Shown here: positions 1 through 6,877 of the stretch, piece after piece | Layout: each line of letters starts with the position of its first letter | Numbering within the stretch: position 1 is the first letter of the stretch | Assembly (NCBI GenBank): GCA_964564735.1 | Contig: CAZMCH010000126.1 | Span: forward strand, 1-9,702 | Direction of reading: 5' to 3' | DNA length: 9,702 bases | Source: CAZMCH01 sp964564735 | GTDB lineage: Bacteria > Poribacteria > DTPJ01 | Notes under the pieces: model-generated | What the model saw: only the letters and a program-made list of their open reading frames with translations | Databases searched by the model: none | Told to the model about the DNA's origin: nothing | Translations under genes and position numbers: made by a program

Positions 1-298
1 GTATTAAAAAATGAAACTTACTATAATCCCCCCTTTTTAAGGCAACTTATCATAACCCCCCATTTTAAGGGGGGGATAAAGGGGGGGGGTATTAAAAATG
101 AAAACTTACCATAATTCCACCTTTATCAAGGACAACTTATCATATTCCCCCCTTTCAAGGCAACTTATCATATTCCCCCCTTTTTAAGGGGGGATAAAGG
201 GGGGGTATTAAAAATGGAACTTACTATAATTCCCCCCTTTTTAAGGCAACTTATCATAACCCCCCTTTTAAGGGGGGATAAAGGGGGGGGTTAAAAAT
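1..298. repeat. Nested tandem array of C-run/G-run palindromic repeats
   Basis: Three large units begin GTATTAAAAAT at about 1, 89 and 205, and a partial fourth (GTTAAAAAT) sits at 290-298. Within them a module of about 28 bp, roughly AACTTAYYATAAYYCCCCC-TTTTTAAGG, recurs seven times, starting near 15, 43, 103, 133, 161, 219 and 249. Unit 2 has one extra module. Each unit ends with a C-run, a short A/T loop, a G-run, ATAAA and a second G-run of 7 to 9 bases. The C-run/G-run pairs at 56-75, 175-193 and 260-277 form strong hairpins of the type CCCCCCTT...AAGGGGGG. No coding frame is visible. The array touches the left edge of the window and may continue beyond it. Similar G/C-run palindromes are known as dispersed intergenic repeats in several bacterial groups. 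The function is unknown; a dispersed non-autonomous repeat or a transcription-end element is possible. Confidence 0.85.
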
Positions 299-546
299 CC
301 ACTAATCATCATATACAAAAACTCACAAAAATAAAGGAAAATAAACCCATCTCAAAACCGCATTTTTTGTTGCTATTACTTGCTTAATCCGCTTTTTCAG
401 GTATGCGGGAAACGTCTTTTTTTCCCTCGTAAATTACCTTTTTTCCCATTTTCTGCTTTTATTTTCTACCAATTTCACAAAACATAAGTTTGCAGTCCGT
501 AAAACATATCTCTCTCAAATGCAGAAGATAAAAATGAGTATCTTTA
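299..546. other. AT-rich spacer with no recognised gene
   Basis: This spacer lies between the repeat array and the 3' end of the GH127 gene. It contains a GGGAAA/TTTCCC inverted repeat near 408-430 and a weak GATAAA/TTTATC repeat at 527-548. Neither is followed by a U-run in the direction of the GH127 transcript, so no convincing terminator is visible. The strong hairpins of the array at 1-298 could end that transcript instead. No coding frame resembling a known protein was found on either strand. Confidence 0.5.
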
Positions 547-2403
547 TCATAGTTTTGGAAACTCTGTAACCCTTAGATTAGTGCATCCATAAGGAATTAA
601 AGTTAGTTGTACTCTTGGTTGTGTTGAACTAACAGGACTTACAGGTAAGACTCCCGCTGCATTATGTTCAATTATCCATTCTGGAAGAAGCACACCACCA
701 ACTTTGGCAATAACAGGCGCACCATCAGGAGAAAATGGACAATTACCGACAGGTCTTGATTCAAACGCTATGGAGTTTTGGATATGTTCTTCATCAATAT
801 CAAGAGCATAGTTCCATTGTGTTGTTGGATAGACTTCATAATCAGCATGAGGCTCTTCTCCACGAACCTTTTTCCAATACTCACCAATCATTAAGGAATA
901 AACTAATGGTCCTCGTTCTATTGAAATACTATTATTATAGCGTCTTTGCGTCCTGACGTTCATTGGCAATCTTAGAGATATTGAAGTAACGCCTTTCCAT
1001 TCCCGATCAATACAACGGAACGTTCCTGCTTTTGCCTTTATCGATCCGCCATCAATATCCAGTTCTGCTCCATCTGCCCATTCAGGTATGCGTAGATAAA
1101 TCGGAAATTTGGCTGGTTGATCAGACTTTATTATAAAACTCAAATGGTCATTAAACGGATAATCAGTATTGACAGATACCATAATAGGCTTGCCTTTTAT
1201 ATCAGTATTAACTTCGCATGGGGCATAAGCAGTTGCAACCAATCCACCGTCTTTCGTTTTCATCCATAGATGAGAAGCAAACTTAGGAAATCCTTGATGA
1301 AGATTAGCAGTGCAACAGCCGTAATTTGGCTCTAATCCAAAGATATTAGCATCTGCACCATTAGTAGCATAAACTTTGTCTTGTGAGATTCTGCATACGA
1401 CTTGATTTGATTGCTGATCGTATTGATGCTCCCACATATCAGGCGAAAAAGTTGCGGGTAAAGCGTTAAATGTTATCTTCTCAAGCCTATCTGCCAATAT
1501 TGGATCGCCTAATATACTGATGAGATTCTCAAGAGAGAACATATATTCAACAACAGCGCAAAGTTCAGTTCCCTGAGATGGATTTAATCCAGCATAATGC
1601 TCATCACCAGTGAAAATGCCAGTAACTTGACCATGATATTTATCCAGCATTTCCATAACTTGATAAACTGATTTTCTGTCATTATCATCATTTGTATATC
1701 TGAACCAAACACCTGGAGATTTGACTGCCATAGCATTATTAACAACATGGGTTGTCTGATCAAATCCTTCTGTAAGCCTTTCCTTATACTTAAAATCAGC
1801 GAAATGTGCGCTCCAATCATATCCCTGATCGTGCATTTTTCTTGCAAGATTTAACATCCATTCTTCACCAGTGCGCTCATATAGCCAATAGACACTCAAA
1901 ACACCATCAGCCCAGCGAGATTTTCCCCAATCAAACAAAGGTTGCGTATCAAGCAATGTATCTAGCTTATGAAGCGCTTTTTCTATAACATTAACAATTC
2001 TTTCATCACCAGTAACTTCATAATATTGTGTCATTGCCTTCATAATAATAAACACTGGCCACGGATCATATTCCCTATATCTTCCATAATGCACGGGTCC
2101 CAACCAGCCATCATCATGTTGATGTGTTATTATATAGTCCATCCATTTATGAACCTTTGCTTTGAGTTTTTCGTCATCAAGCAAAAATGCAAGAGGAATA
2201 AAGCCGTCAAGCCAATATGGTGCGCGCTCCCATCCTTCAGCCTCTCCGCCTATCCATCCGCTTTTGGCAATATCATTCCAAAATTCGTCAAGATGACCGC
2301 TGAGTCCGTCTGCCTGAATTTGTAATTGATTTAGTAACCATCCACTAGGTTTTATGCAGCCCAAAGGCAATGACAAAAATGCTTTTTCTGCCAATTTATT
2401 CAT
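547..2403 (-). CDS. GH127-type (DUF1680) beta-L-arabinofuranosidase-like glycoside hydrolase
   Basis: This 618-residue protein belongs to the DUF1680/GH127 superfamily, whose characterised members release beta-L-arabinofuranose from arabino-oligosaccharides using a zinc-bound cysteine nucleophile. The N-terminal part, to about residue 400, has the (alpha/alpha)6-barrel style, including PLGCIKPSGWLLNQL near 13-27 and ERAPYWLDGFIPL near 59-71. A beta-rich C-terminal half follows. The zinc/nucleophile site known from HypBA1 (Glu338, Cys340, Cys417, Cys418) appears as E280-x-C282 and C363-C364 in YGCCTAN. E268 in GDEHYAG is a candidate acid/base. No signal peptide is seen, so it is probably cytoplasmic. 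The start is supported by AAGGGAG (2411-2417) seven bases upstream. It is the last gene of the minus-strand operon, 74 bp after the broken DUF2283 gene. The exact sugar is uncertain, since related GH families share this fold. Confidence 0.88.
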   Translation of the reverse strand: MNKLAEKAFLSLPLGCIKPSGWLLNQLQIQADGLSGHLDEFWNDIAKSGWIGGEAEGWERAPYWLDGFIPLAFLLDDEKLKAKVHKWMDYIITHQHDDGWLGPVHYGRYREYDPWPVFIIMKAMTQYYEVTGDERIVNVIEKALHKLDTLLDTQPLFDWGKSRWADGVLSVYWLYERTGEEWMLNLARKMHDQGYDWSAHFADFKYKERLTEGFDQTTHVVNNAMAVKSPGVWFRYTNDDNDRKSVYQVMEMLDKYHGQVTGIFTGDEHYAGLNPSQGTELCAVVEYMFSLENLISILGDPILADRLEKITFNALPATFSPDMWEHQYDQQSNQVVCRISQDKVYATNGADANIFGLEPNYGCCTANLHQGFPKFASHLWMKTKDGGLVATAYAPCEVNTDIKGKPIMVSVNTDYPFNDHLSFIIKSDQPAKFPIYLRIPEWADGAELDIDGGSIKAKAGTFRCIDREWKGVTSISLRLPMNVRTQRRYNNSISIERGPLVYSLMIGEYWKKVRGEEPHADYEVYPTTQWNYALDIDEEHIQNSIAFESRPVGNCPFSPDGAPVIAKVGGVLLPEWIIEHNAAGVLPVSPVSSTQPRVQLTLIPYGCTNLRVTEFPKL

Positions 2404-2477
2404 GATATTACTCCCTTAATTATTTAATCAATCCGTAAGTCAATAGTTAAAGAACTAAACCTAATTATTTGCCTTTT

Positions 2478-2702
2478 TCATAACCTATAAGTTTCAGAGG
2501 CACGCAATACAGTAATCCCAACTAGCTCTTTATCTCTATAATGATAAATCACATTGTCTTCCATGATGCTATCGTTTGCATTCTGAGGCTCATAGAAGCT
2601 TATATACATCACGTCGGCTTATTTGTCATAATCCATCCAAACTTTATGCGATGGCGATTTCAATAAGTAGGGAACGGAATCTAAAATGCTTGCTTTTGCC
2701 AC
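2478..2702 (-). pseudogene. DUF2283 protein gene interrupted by an in-frame TAA (possible antitoxin partner)
   Basis: Read from GTG at 2702-2700, this frame gives a full-length DUF2283-like protein of 74 codons plus stop. It opens VAKASILDSVPYLLKSPSHK, continues WMDYDK-stop-ADVMYISFYEP, and ends DKELVGITVLRASETYRL. The interruption is codon 28, a TAA at 2619-2621. Members of this family usually carry Glu here (DYDxEADVLYISF), so one G-to-T change of GAA explains it. Homology on both sides of the stop, in one frame, shows that the gene is broken by a point change and not by a frameshift. A GTG-ATG pair at codons 31-32 could restart a 43-residue C-terminal piece. The gene overlaps the end of the upstream toxin-like gene by 22 bases, an arrangement typical of coupled pairs. 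TAA is a normal stop elsewhere in the window, so recoding is unlikely. A sequencing error is possible. Confidence 0.82.
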
Positions 2703-3013
2703 AAAACATCCATCCTTATTATACATTCGGGGTCAGATGTCATAAACGCAGTTATAACAAACCCATCATCATTGGATTCCTTATATACCACAACCACAGA
2801 TTTCTTTGATATAATTGTTTTGGGATAATGTCTTAATGCTATTAACTCATCTACCCATCCATGAATAATATAATCGGGATCTGATATTGTATCAATAACC
2901 ATGTCCAAGCATCCCGACATATAATCATGCGTTTCAGTTATGTGCACCCATTGTTTATATGTTAAACGTATAGGTATGTTATTTTTTGAGTCAATGACCG
3001 CTATAAAAGCCAT
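2681..3013 (-). CDS. Small BECR-fold (PBECR/DUF4258-like) RNase-toxin-like protein
   Basis: This 110-residue protein has the pattern of small proteins assigned to the phage-Barnase-EndoU-ColicinE5/D-RelE-like group: IRLTxxQWxHIxxxH at 15-29, TISDPDYIIHG at 42-52, E56, R61, then VVVYKES (74-80), DGFVITAF (83-90) and a basic LWQK tail. H24, H29, R61 and K78/E79 are candidates for the active surface. Family members are commonly encoded beside a DUF2283 gene, as here, and the pair has the organisation of a toxin-antitoxin module. Activity is inferred, not shown. The ATG lies 5 bases after the GH95 stop and its ribosome site AGGAT overlaps the GH95 end, so translation is probably coupled to the glycosidase. 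The frame is intact although its partner is broken. It could instead be a housekeeping nuclease or a non-toxic relative. Confidence 0.72.
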   Translation of the reverse strand: MAFIAVIDSKNNIPIRLTYKQWVHITETHDYMSGCLDMVIDTISDPDYIIHGWVDELIALRHYPKTIISKKSVVVVYKESNDDGFVITAFMTSDPECIIRMDVLWQKQAF

Positions 3014-3018
3014 TAAAT

Positions 3019-5316
3019 TTATCCTAAAACATAGCTCTTTCCAGCACAGACATTGAATACAACAACGCCTTGCTCTGTTTGGGCTTCTATTGCTTTGCCA
3101 TCAGACTCAACCTTAACATGCGTCCTTGTCCTGACCTTGCATTTTCCATCAAGAGAGGACTTTATGACAGCCTTTATAATTTTACCATCTTTCCAAACAA
3201 TGTCAACCTCGTATCCACCTCTAGCACGCAAGCCTTTAACATAGCCATCTTTCCATTCTTTTGGCAATGCTGGCAGAAGGTTTATCTCTCCTGCATGGCT
3301 TTGTATCAGCATTTCAGCAATCGCTGCAGTTCCGCCAAAGTTTCCATCAATCTGAAATGGTGGGTGAGTATCAAACAGGTTTTTAAGCGTGCATTTTTCT
3401 AGCAATGCCCTGAGATTGCTATATGCTTTCTCTGGTTCTTCCAAGCGTGCCATGAAATTCACAAGCCAAGCCCTACTCCAGCCTGTATGCCCTCCACCAT
3501 GCGAAAGTCGATATTCCAGCGATTTCCTGACTGCTTCCGCAAGCTCTGGAGTGCCTCTAAGTGTAATCATTCTTCCGGGATGAAGTCCGTAAATATGCGA
3601 CATGTGGCGATGACCCGGCTCAGGTTCGTCATAATCTTCTATCCATTCCTGCAGGCGTCCTGTCCTTTTGCTTATCTGCAAAGGTGCAAGTCTATCCAAT
3701 GCAGATACAAGCTCTGCCCTGAATTCCACATCAAAAGGCTCATTTTCGCTAAGTGCATCAATCGCGTCAATGCAGTTTGTAAATAAATCATTTATAATTT
3801 CAAGGTCTATCGTTGACGCATAAGTAAACATTGATGTTGTGCCATCAGCCTTGCGGAAGCTGTTTTCTGGTGAATGAGAGGGATTTGTGACGAGTTTTCC
3901 AGCAACAGGCGTTCCTTCTGGAGCTTCAACGAGGAAATCAAGCATAAATTTTGCGGATTCCTTCATCAACGGATATGCTCTATTTAACAGAAATTCCTTA
4001 TCCATACTGAATAGATAATGCTCAAATGGATGTTGGCTTAACCATACTGAACCAATAGGAGATATTCCCCAAACACCATCAGCAGGAGTAGTGAAGCCCC
4101 ATATATCTGAAAGATGATGAACAACCCAACCCCTTGCCCCGTAATGAATCCTTGCAGTCCTTTTCCCCGGCTCAACGAGTGAATCCATATAATCAAATAA
4201 TGGCATATGACATTCTGCAAGGTTGCAGACTTCCGCAAGCCAATAATTCATTTGTAAGTTAATATTAGTATGATAATCAGAATTCCAAGGGGCGTTTATA
4301 TGCTCATTCCAGATGCCTTGCAGATTGGCAGGCAGACAGCCGGGGCGTGAACTGCCCATTAACAAATATCTGCCGAATTGGAAATATAATGCGAATAATT
4401 GCGGATCATCGCCACCATTTTGTAAATTAGATAATCTTTCGTCTGTTGGCAAATTGACTGCATCCGTTGTTCCCAAATCAATGTCAACACGATTAAAAAT
4501 GCCCTGATGATCGACTATGTGCGCATCTTTTATGTCATCATAGGACTTGCCTTTAACTGCAAACAAGTAGTCCTCACATCTCTTATAGGGGCTTGCGCTT
4601 GTATCATTTTGATTGATATAGTTTGTTGCGCCAACAATCAACAAAGTAACTGAATTTGCATCCTGTATGCTCAATGCTTCGTCAGTTATGCAGACGCTTC
4701 CGCCTTCTGCCAATGCCTGAACGTAACAGGTAAATTTTATGCCTTCATCACAGCATTTGCCATGCAATATAAGGCAATTATCGGAAAATTTCTTTGTTGA
4801 TGCGTTTTCTTGACGTGTCAATACTGCCTTAAATGATATAGGTTTATCAGACTCAATTCTGACAGCGATAACTTGATCGACTGCAGAAGCAAAAACTTCC
4901 CTTTTTATCGCAACTCCATTGGCTTTATAGGTTGTGGTTGCGATGCCTGTTTCAAGGTCGAGTTCTCTGTAATAATCTGATATTTCACTTTCACTCTCAA
5001 ATTCAAGATGCAGATCTGCAAGAGGTTGATATGATTTTATCCTTTCAGGTACACCCATCATCTTTTTAGCTGATAATTCTGTTGCTTCTTTATTTTTGCC
5101 TTCAAAAAGTAATTTTCGGACTTCGTATAGAGCGTCGAGTGCCTCTAAGTTATTATGATCAAAAGCATATCCATCCCATACGGTTTCTTCGTTTAGTTGC
5201 AATCTTTCTATATCTGTTCTGCCAAAAACCATCGCACTGATTCTGCCATTACCAATAGGTAATGCCTCTACCCATTCTTTTGCTGGCTGACGATACCATA
5301 AAACGTATTTTCCCAT
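3019..5316 (-). CDS. GH95 alpha-L-fucosidase / alpha-L-galactosidase-type glycoside hydrolase
   Basis: This 765-residue protein is a full-length GH95 enzyme, a family of inverting alpha-1,2-L-fucosidases and alpha-L-galactosidases. The N-terminal beta domain opens with LWYRQPAKEWVEALPIGNGR and LQLNEETVWDG, the family hallmark. The (alpha/alpha)6 catalytic barrel follows from about residue 300. Residues equivalent to those of Bifidobacterium AfcA (Asn421, Asn423, Glu566, Asp766) are visible: N351 and N353 in HTNINLQMNYW, acid E557 in RLQEWIEDYDEPEPGH, and D657 in PPFQIDGNFGG. A short beta domain closes the protein. There is no signal peptide, so it probably acts in the cytoplasm on imported oligosaccharides. 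AGGAG lies 8 bases before the ATG. It is the first gene of the operon, with a promoter at 5434-5462. The family assignment is firm; fucose versus galactose preference cannot be told from the sequence. Confidence 0.93.
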   Translation of the reverse strand: MGKYVLWYRQPAKEWVEALPIGNGRISAMVFGRTDIERLQLNEETVWDGYAFDHNNLEALDALYEVRKLLFEGKNKEATELSAKKMMGVPERIKSYQPLADLHLEFESESEISDYYRELDLETGIATTTYKANGVAIKREVFASAVDQVIAVRIESDKPISFKAVLTRQENASTKKFSDNCLILHGKCCDEGIKFTCYVQALAEGGSVCITDEALSIQDANSVTLLIVGATNYINQNDTSASPYKRCEDYLFAVKGKSYDDIKDAHIVDHQGIFNRVDIDLGTTDAVNLPTDERLSNLQNGGDDPQLFALYFQFGRYLLMGSSRPGCLPANLQGIWNEHINAPWNSDYHTNINLQMNYWLAEVCNLAECHMPLFDYMDSLVEPGKRTARIHYGARGWVVHHLSDIWGFTTPADGVWGISPIGSVWLSQHPFEHYLFSMDKEFLLNRAYPLMKESAKFMLDFLVEAPEGTPVAGKLVTNPSHSPENSFRKADGTTSMFTYASTIDLEIINDLFTNCIDAIDALSENEPFDVEFRAELVSALDRLAPLQISKRTGRLQEWIEDYDEPEPGHRHMSHIYGLHPGRMITLRGTPELAEAVRKSLEYRLSHGGGHTGWSRAWLVNFMARLEEPEKAYSNLRALLEKCTLKNLFDTHPPFQIDGNFGGTAAIAEMLIQSHAGEINLLPALPKEWKDGYVKGLRARGGYEVDIVWKDGKIIKAVIKSSLDGKCKVRTRTHVKVESDGKAIEAQTEQGVVVFNVCAGKSYVLG

Positions 5317-5433
5317 AATAAAAACTCCTACCTATTATAGTATTTAGGAATACTCACATAAAGACCTATTAAGAGTGAATTTTCTCTGAATAAATCAATT
5401 TTTGACAATGAAAAAATCTATGATTTTCCTAAC

Positions 5434-5462
5434 ATTTTAGCCATAGTAATATCTTATGTCAA
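5434..5462 (-). promoter_or_regulatory. Sigma70-type promoter of the GH95 operon
   Basis: On the minus strand a perfect -35 TTGACA (plus-strand TGTCAA at 5457-5462) is followed after 17 bases by TAAAAT (5434-5439), one base off consensus. Transcription would start near 5427, giving a leader of about 110 bases before the GH95 ATG. It was identified from sequence alone. Confidence 0.65.
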
Positions 5463-5531
5463 GAGTATCTATCTCATACGAAAGCTAGGACTGGAATAAC
5501 AGCGAGAATTAGATATTCACAATAAACAGAA

Positions 5532-5560
5532 TTGTCAACATCACAAAAGAATGTTATAAT
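5532..5560 (+). promoter_or_regulatory. Sigma70-type promoter of the isomerase gene
   Basis: TTGTCA (5532-5537), a 17-base spacer and a perfect TATAAT (5555-5560) form a near-consensus promoter. The start would fall near 5567, about 90 bases before the ATG. The -35 lies inside the inverted copy of the TTGACAAT element, so a regulator bound there could block or adjust transcription. Confidence 0.7.
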
Positions 5561-5656
5561 GTTATCTGTATTCTTTGGCAAATTCCTTTTCTTACATCGA
5601 TTTACATTAAGCCAAATAATTGTTTTTGTTTATTAGAATTCTAAAAGGAGAAAAAA

Positions 5657-6418
5657 ATGGGGCGCATTAAACAATCTGTTAGCTATTGGTGCTTTGCAAA
5701 TAAGGGGGTTTCAGACGAGGATTTAGTAAAAGAATCCGCAAAAATAGGCTATGCCTCAATTGAAATGCCACCAGAGAGTATATGGGGCATGATTAGAGAT
5801 AACGGAATGGTAATTGCATCGTTAGGTGGTCATGCGTCGCTGACTGATGGTCTTAACAAAAAATCAAACCATGATAGGATTGAGCAAGAAATCCTGAAAA
5901 ATCTTGAAATAGCAAAAAATAACAGCATTATTTCACTAATTGTATTTTCTGGTAACAGAAATGGCATATCTGATTGGGAAGGTCTTGATAATACTGTTGA
6001 AGGACTGCTGAGAGTTGCAAAAGCAGCAGAAGATGCAGGGATATATTTGGTATTAGAACTCCTAAACAGCAAGCGTGATCACAAGGACTATCAATGCGAT
6101 AGAACTGCATGGGGTGCAGAAGTTATAAAGAGAGTTAATTCACCAAAAGTAAAATTACTATATGACATCTATCACATGCAAATCATGGAAGGTGATGTAA
6201 TCCAAACGATAAAAGATAATATTCAACATATTGGTCATTTCCATACCGCAGGCAACCCCGGAAGAAGAGATTTGGACGAGGATCAGGAATTATATTATCC
6301 AGCGATTATGAAAGCAATCAAAGATACTGGTTATGATTTATATGTCGGGCAGGAGTTTGTTCCAAAGGGCGAACCTTTGGAGGCTTTACGAAGGGCTTTC
6401 AATATCTGTGATGTATAA
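5657..6418 (+). CDS. Hydroxypyruvate isomerase-like TIM-barrel sugar isomerase
   Basis: This 253-residue protein is a complete xylose-isomerase-like TIM barrel of the Hyi group. The opening IKQSVSYWCF, the stretch GHASLTDGLNKKSNHDRIE (58-76), FSGNRNG (97-103), LELLNSKRDH (133-142), LLYDIYHMQIMEGD (167-180), HFHTAGNPGR (194-203) and the end motif VGQEF (230-234) match the family throughout. E134, D170, H196 and E233 are the likely metal-binding and catalytic residues; Glu134 and Glu233 correspond to the usual paired catalytic glutamates. Characterised relatives interconvert hydroxypyruvate and tartronate semialdehyde, but the superfamily also holds inosose and tetrulose isomerases, so the substrate is unproven. 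There is no signal peptide. AAAAGGAG lies 6 bases before the ATG. It has its own promoter and diverges from the GH95 operon, which suggests a role in sugar-acid catabolism. Confidence 0.85.
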   Translation: MGRIKQSVSYWCFANKGVSDEDLVKESAKIGYASIEMPPESIWGMIRDNGMVIASLGGHASLTDGLNKKSNHDRIEQEILKNLEIAKNNSIISLIVFSGNRNGISDWEGLDNTVEGLLRVAKAAEDAGIYLVLELLNSKRDHKDYQCDRTAWGAEVIKRVNSPKVKLLYDIYHMQIMEGDVIQTIKDNIQHIGHFHTAGNPGRRDLDEDQELYYPAIMKAIKDTGYDLYVGQEFVPKGEPLEALRRAFNICDV

Positions 6419-6436
6419 TACCAGATTAAAAATAAA

Positions 6437-6461
6437 ATGGGGCGTTTATTTTACGCCCCAT
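6437..6461 (-). terminator. Hairpin terminator shared by convergent genes
   Basis: ATGGGGCGT (6437-6445) and ACGCCCCAT (6453-6461) form a perfect 9-bp GC-rich stem with a 7-base loop. On the minus strand it is followed by TTTATTTTTAATC, so it is best as the terminator of the desulfoferrodoxin transcript. It also lies 18 bases after the isomerase stop and may slow plus-strand transcription, although no T-run follows on that side. Confidence 0.8.
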
Positions 6462-6474
6462 AAATGACTTAAAA

Positions 6475-6849
6475 TTAGCTTTTCCAAAGACCATGTTTAT
6501 TACAATATTCTCTGGCGGTGAATTCCTTTGCTTCAATACAAAATGTTGCTTCAGGTTCTTCGCCAGGGTTAAGAAATTGACGATATGCTTTACCATCAGC
6601 GATTAGCTCGATCCATGTGATATAATGAGATGCTTCCATCGGATGGGGAACGCTTCCAACCTTAACTTTAATGCCATGATCGGTGGCTTCCAATACAGGA
6701 ACATGCTTTTCTTTTGCTGCATCAACGGTATTTTCTTTAAGAAGGGTCATTGGTTCACCACAACAAACAAGCTCACCAATTCCGCTGTCGATAACCTCAA
6801 CCATGTTACCACATATTTCACAGTAATAGACTTCAAGTTTTTCTGCCAT
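6475..6849 (-). CDS. dfx: Desulfoferrodoxin (two-iron superoxide reductase)
   Basis: This 124-residue protein is a complete 2Fe superoxide reductase, reducing superoxide to hydrogen peroxide without making oxygen. The N-terminal desulforedoxin domain has the centre I ligands C10, C13, C29 and C30 (YYCEICG and LVCCGEPM). The C-terminal catalytic domain has centre II ligands H49, H69, H75, C116 and H119, with the usual E47-K48 beside the iron, in EKHVP, VPHPMEASHYITWI and CNKHGLW. All key residues match the classical enzyme position for position. It is cytoplasmic and presumably takes electrons from rubredoxin or a similar carrier not in this window. AAAGGAG lies 7 bases before the ATG. The gene follows the thiol peroxidase by 28 bases in the same direction, so the two probably share a transcript that detoxifies superoxide and then peroxide. 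It ends at the hairpin at 6437-6461. Confidence 0.97.
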   Translation of the reverse strand: MAEKLEVYYCEICGNMVEVIDSGIGELVCCGEPMTLLKENTVDAAKEKHVPVLEATDHGIKVKVGSVPHPMEASHYITWIELIADGKAYRQFLNPGEEPEATFCIEAKEFTAREYCNKHGLWKS

Positions 6850-6877
6850 CTAAAATCTCCTTTGATGATATGAATAG

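Larger units (their letters stand above)
5317..5656. promoter_or_regulatory. Divergent regulatory spacer between GH95 and isomerase genes
   Basis: This 340-bp AT-rich spacer holds a minus-strand promoter for the GH95 operon and a plus-strand promoter for the isomerase, each giving a leader of roughly 90-110 bases. An 8-base element, TTGACAAT, at 5402-5409 recurs in inverse orientation as ATTGTCAA at 5531-5538, overlapping the -35 of the isomerase promoter, so a shared regulator is possible. No open frame or recognised riboswitch was seen. Confidence 0.55.

Noticed and set aside
69..290. G-quadruplex cluster from the long G-runs
   Set aside because: Each unit has only two adjacent G-runs, and the next pair is more than 70 bases away, so a compact four-run quadruplex is not evident, although very long runs could split. 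The opposing C-runs favour simple hairpins.
1..298. CRISPR-like array
   Set aside because: The repeated modules lie almost back to back with no unique spacers of constant size, and the units are themselves G/C-run palindromes.
527..548. GATAAA/TTTATC hairpin as the terminator of GH127
   Set aside because: The stem is only six A/T-rich pairs and overlaps the stop codon, with no U-run on the minus strand.
1969..2325. 118-codon plus-strand frame opposite the GH127 gene
   Set aside because: It lies wholly antisense to conserved GH127 coding sequence and has no ribosome site or recognisable protein features.
2478..2702. Programmed readthrough or stop-codon reassignment in the DUF2283 frame
   Set aside because: TAA is the normal stop of the isomerase, GH95, desulfoferrodoxin and first LamG genes, and no recoding signal is visible. 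A nonsense mutation is the simpler explanation.
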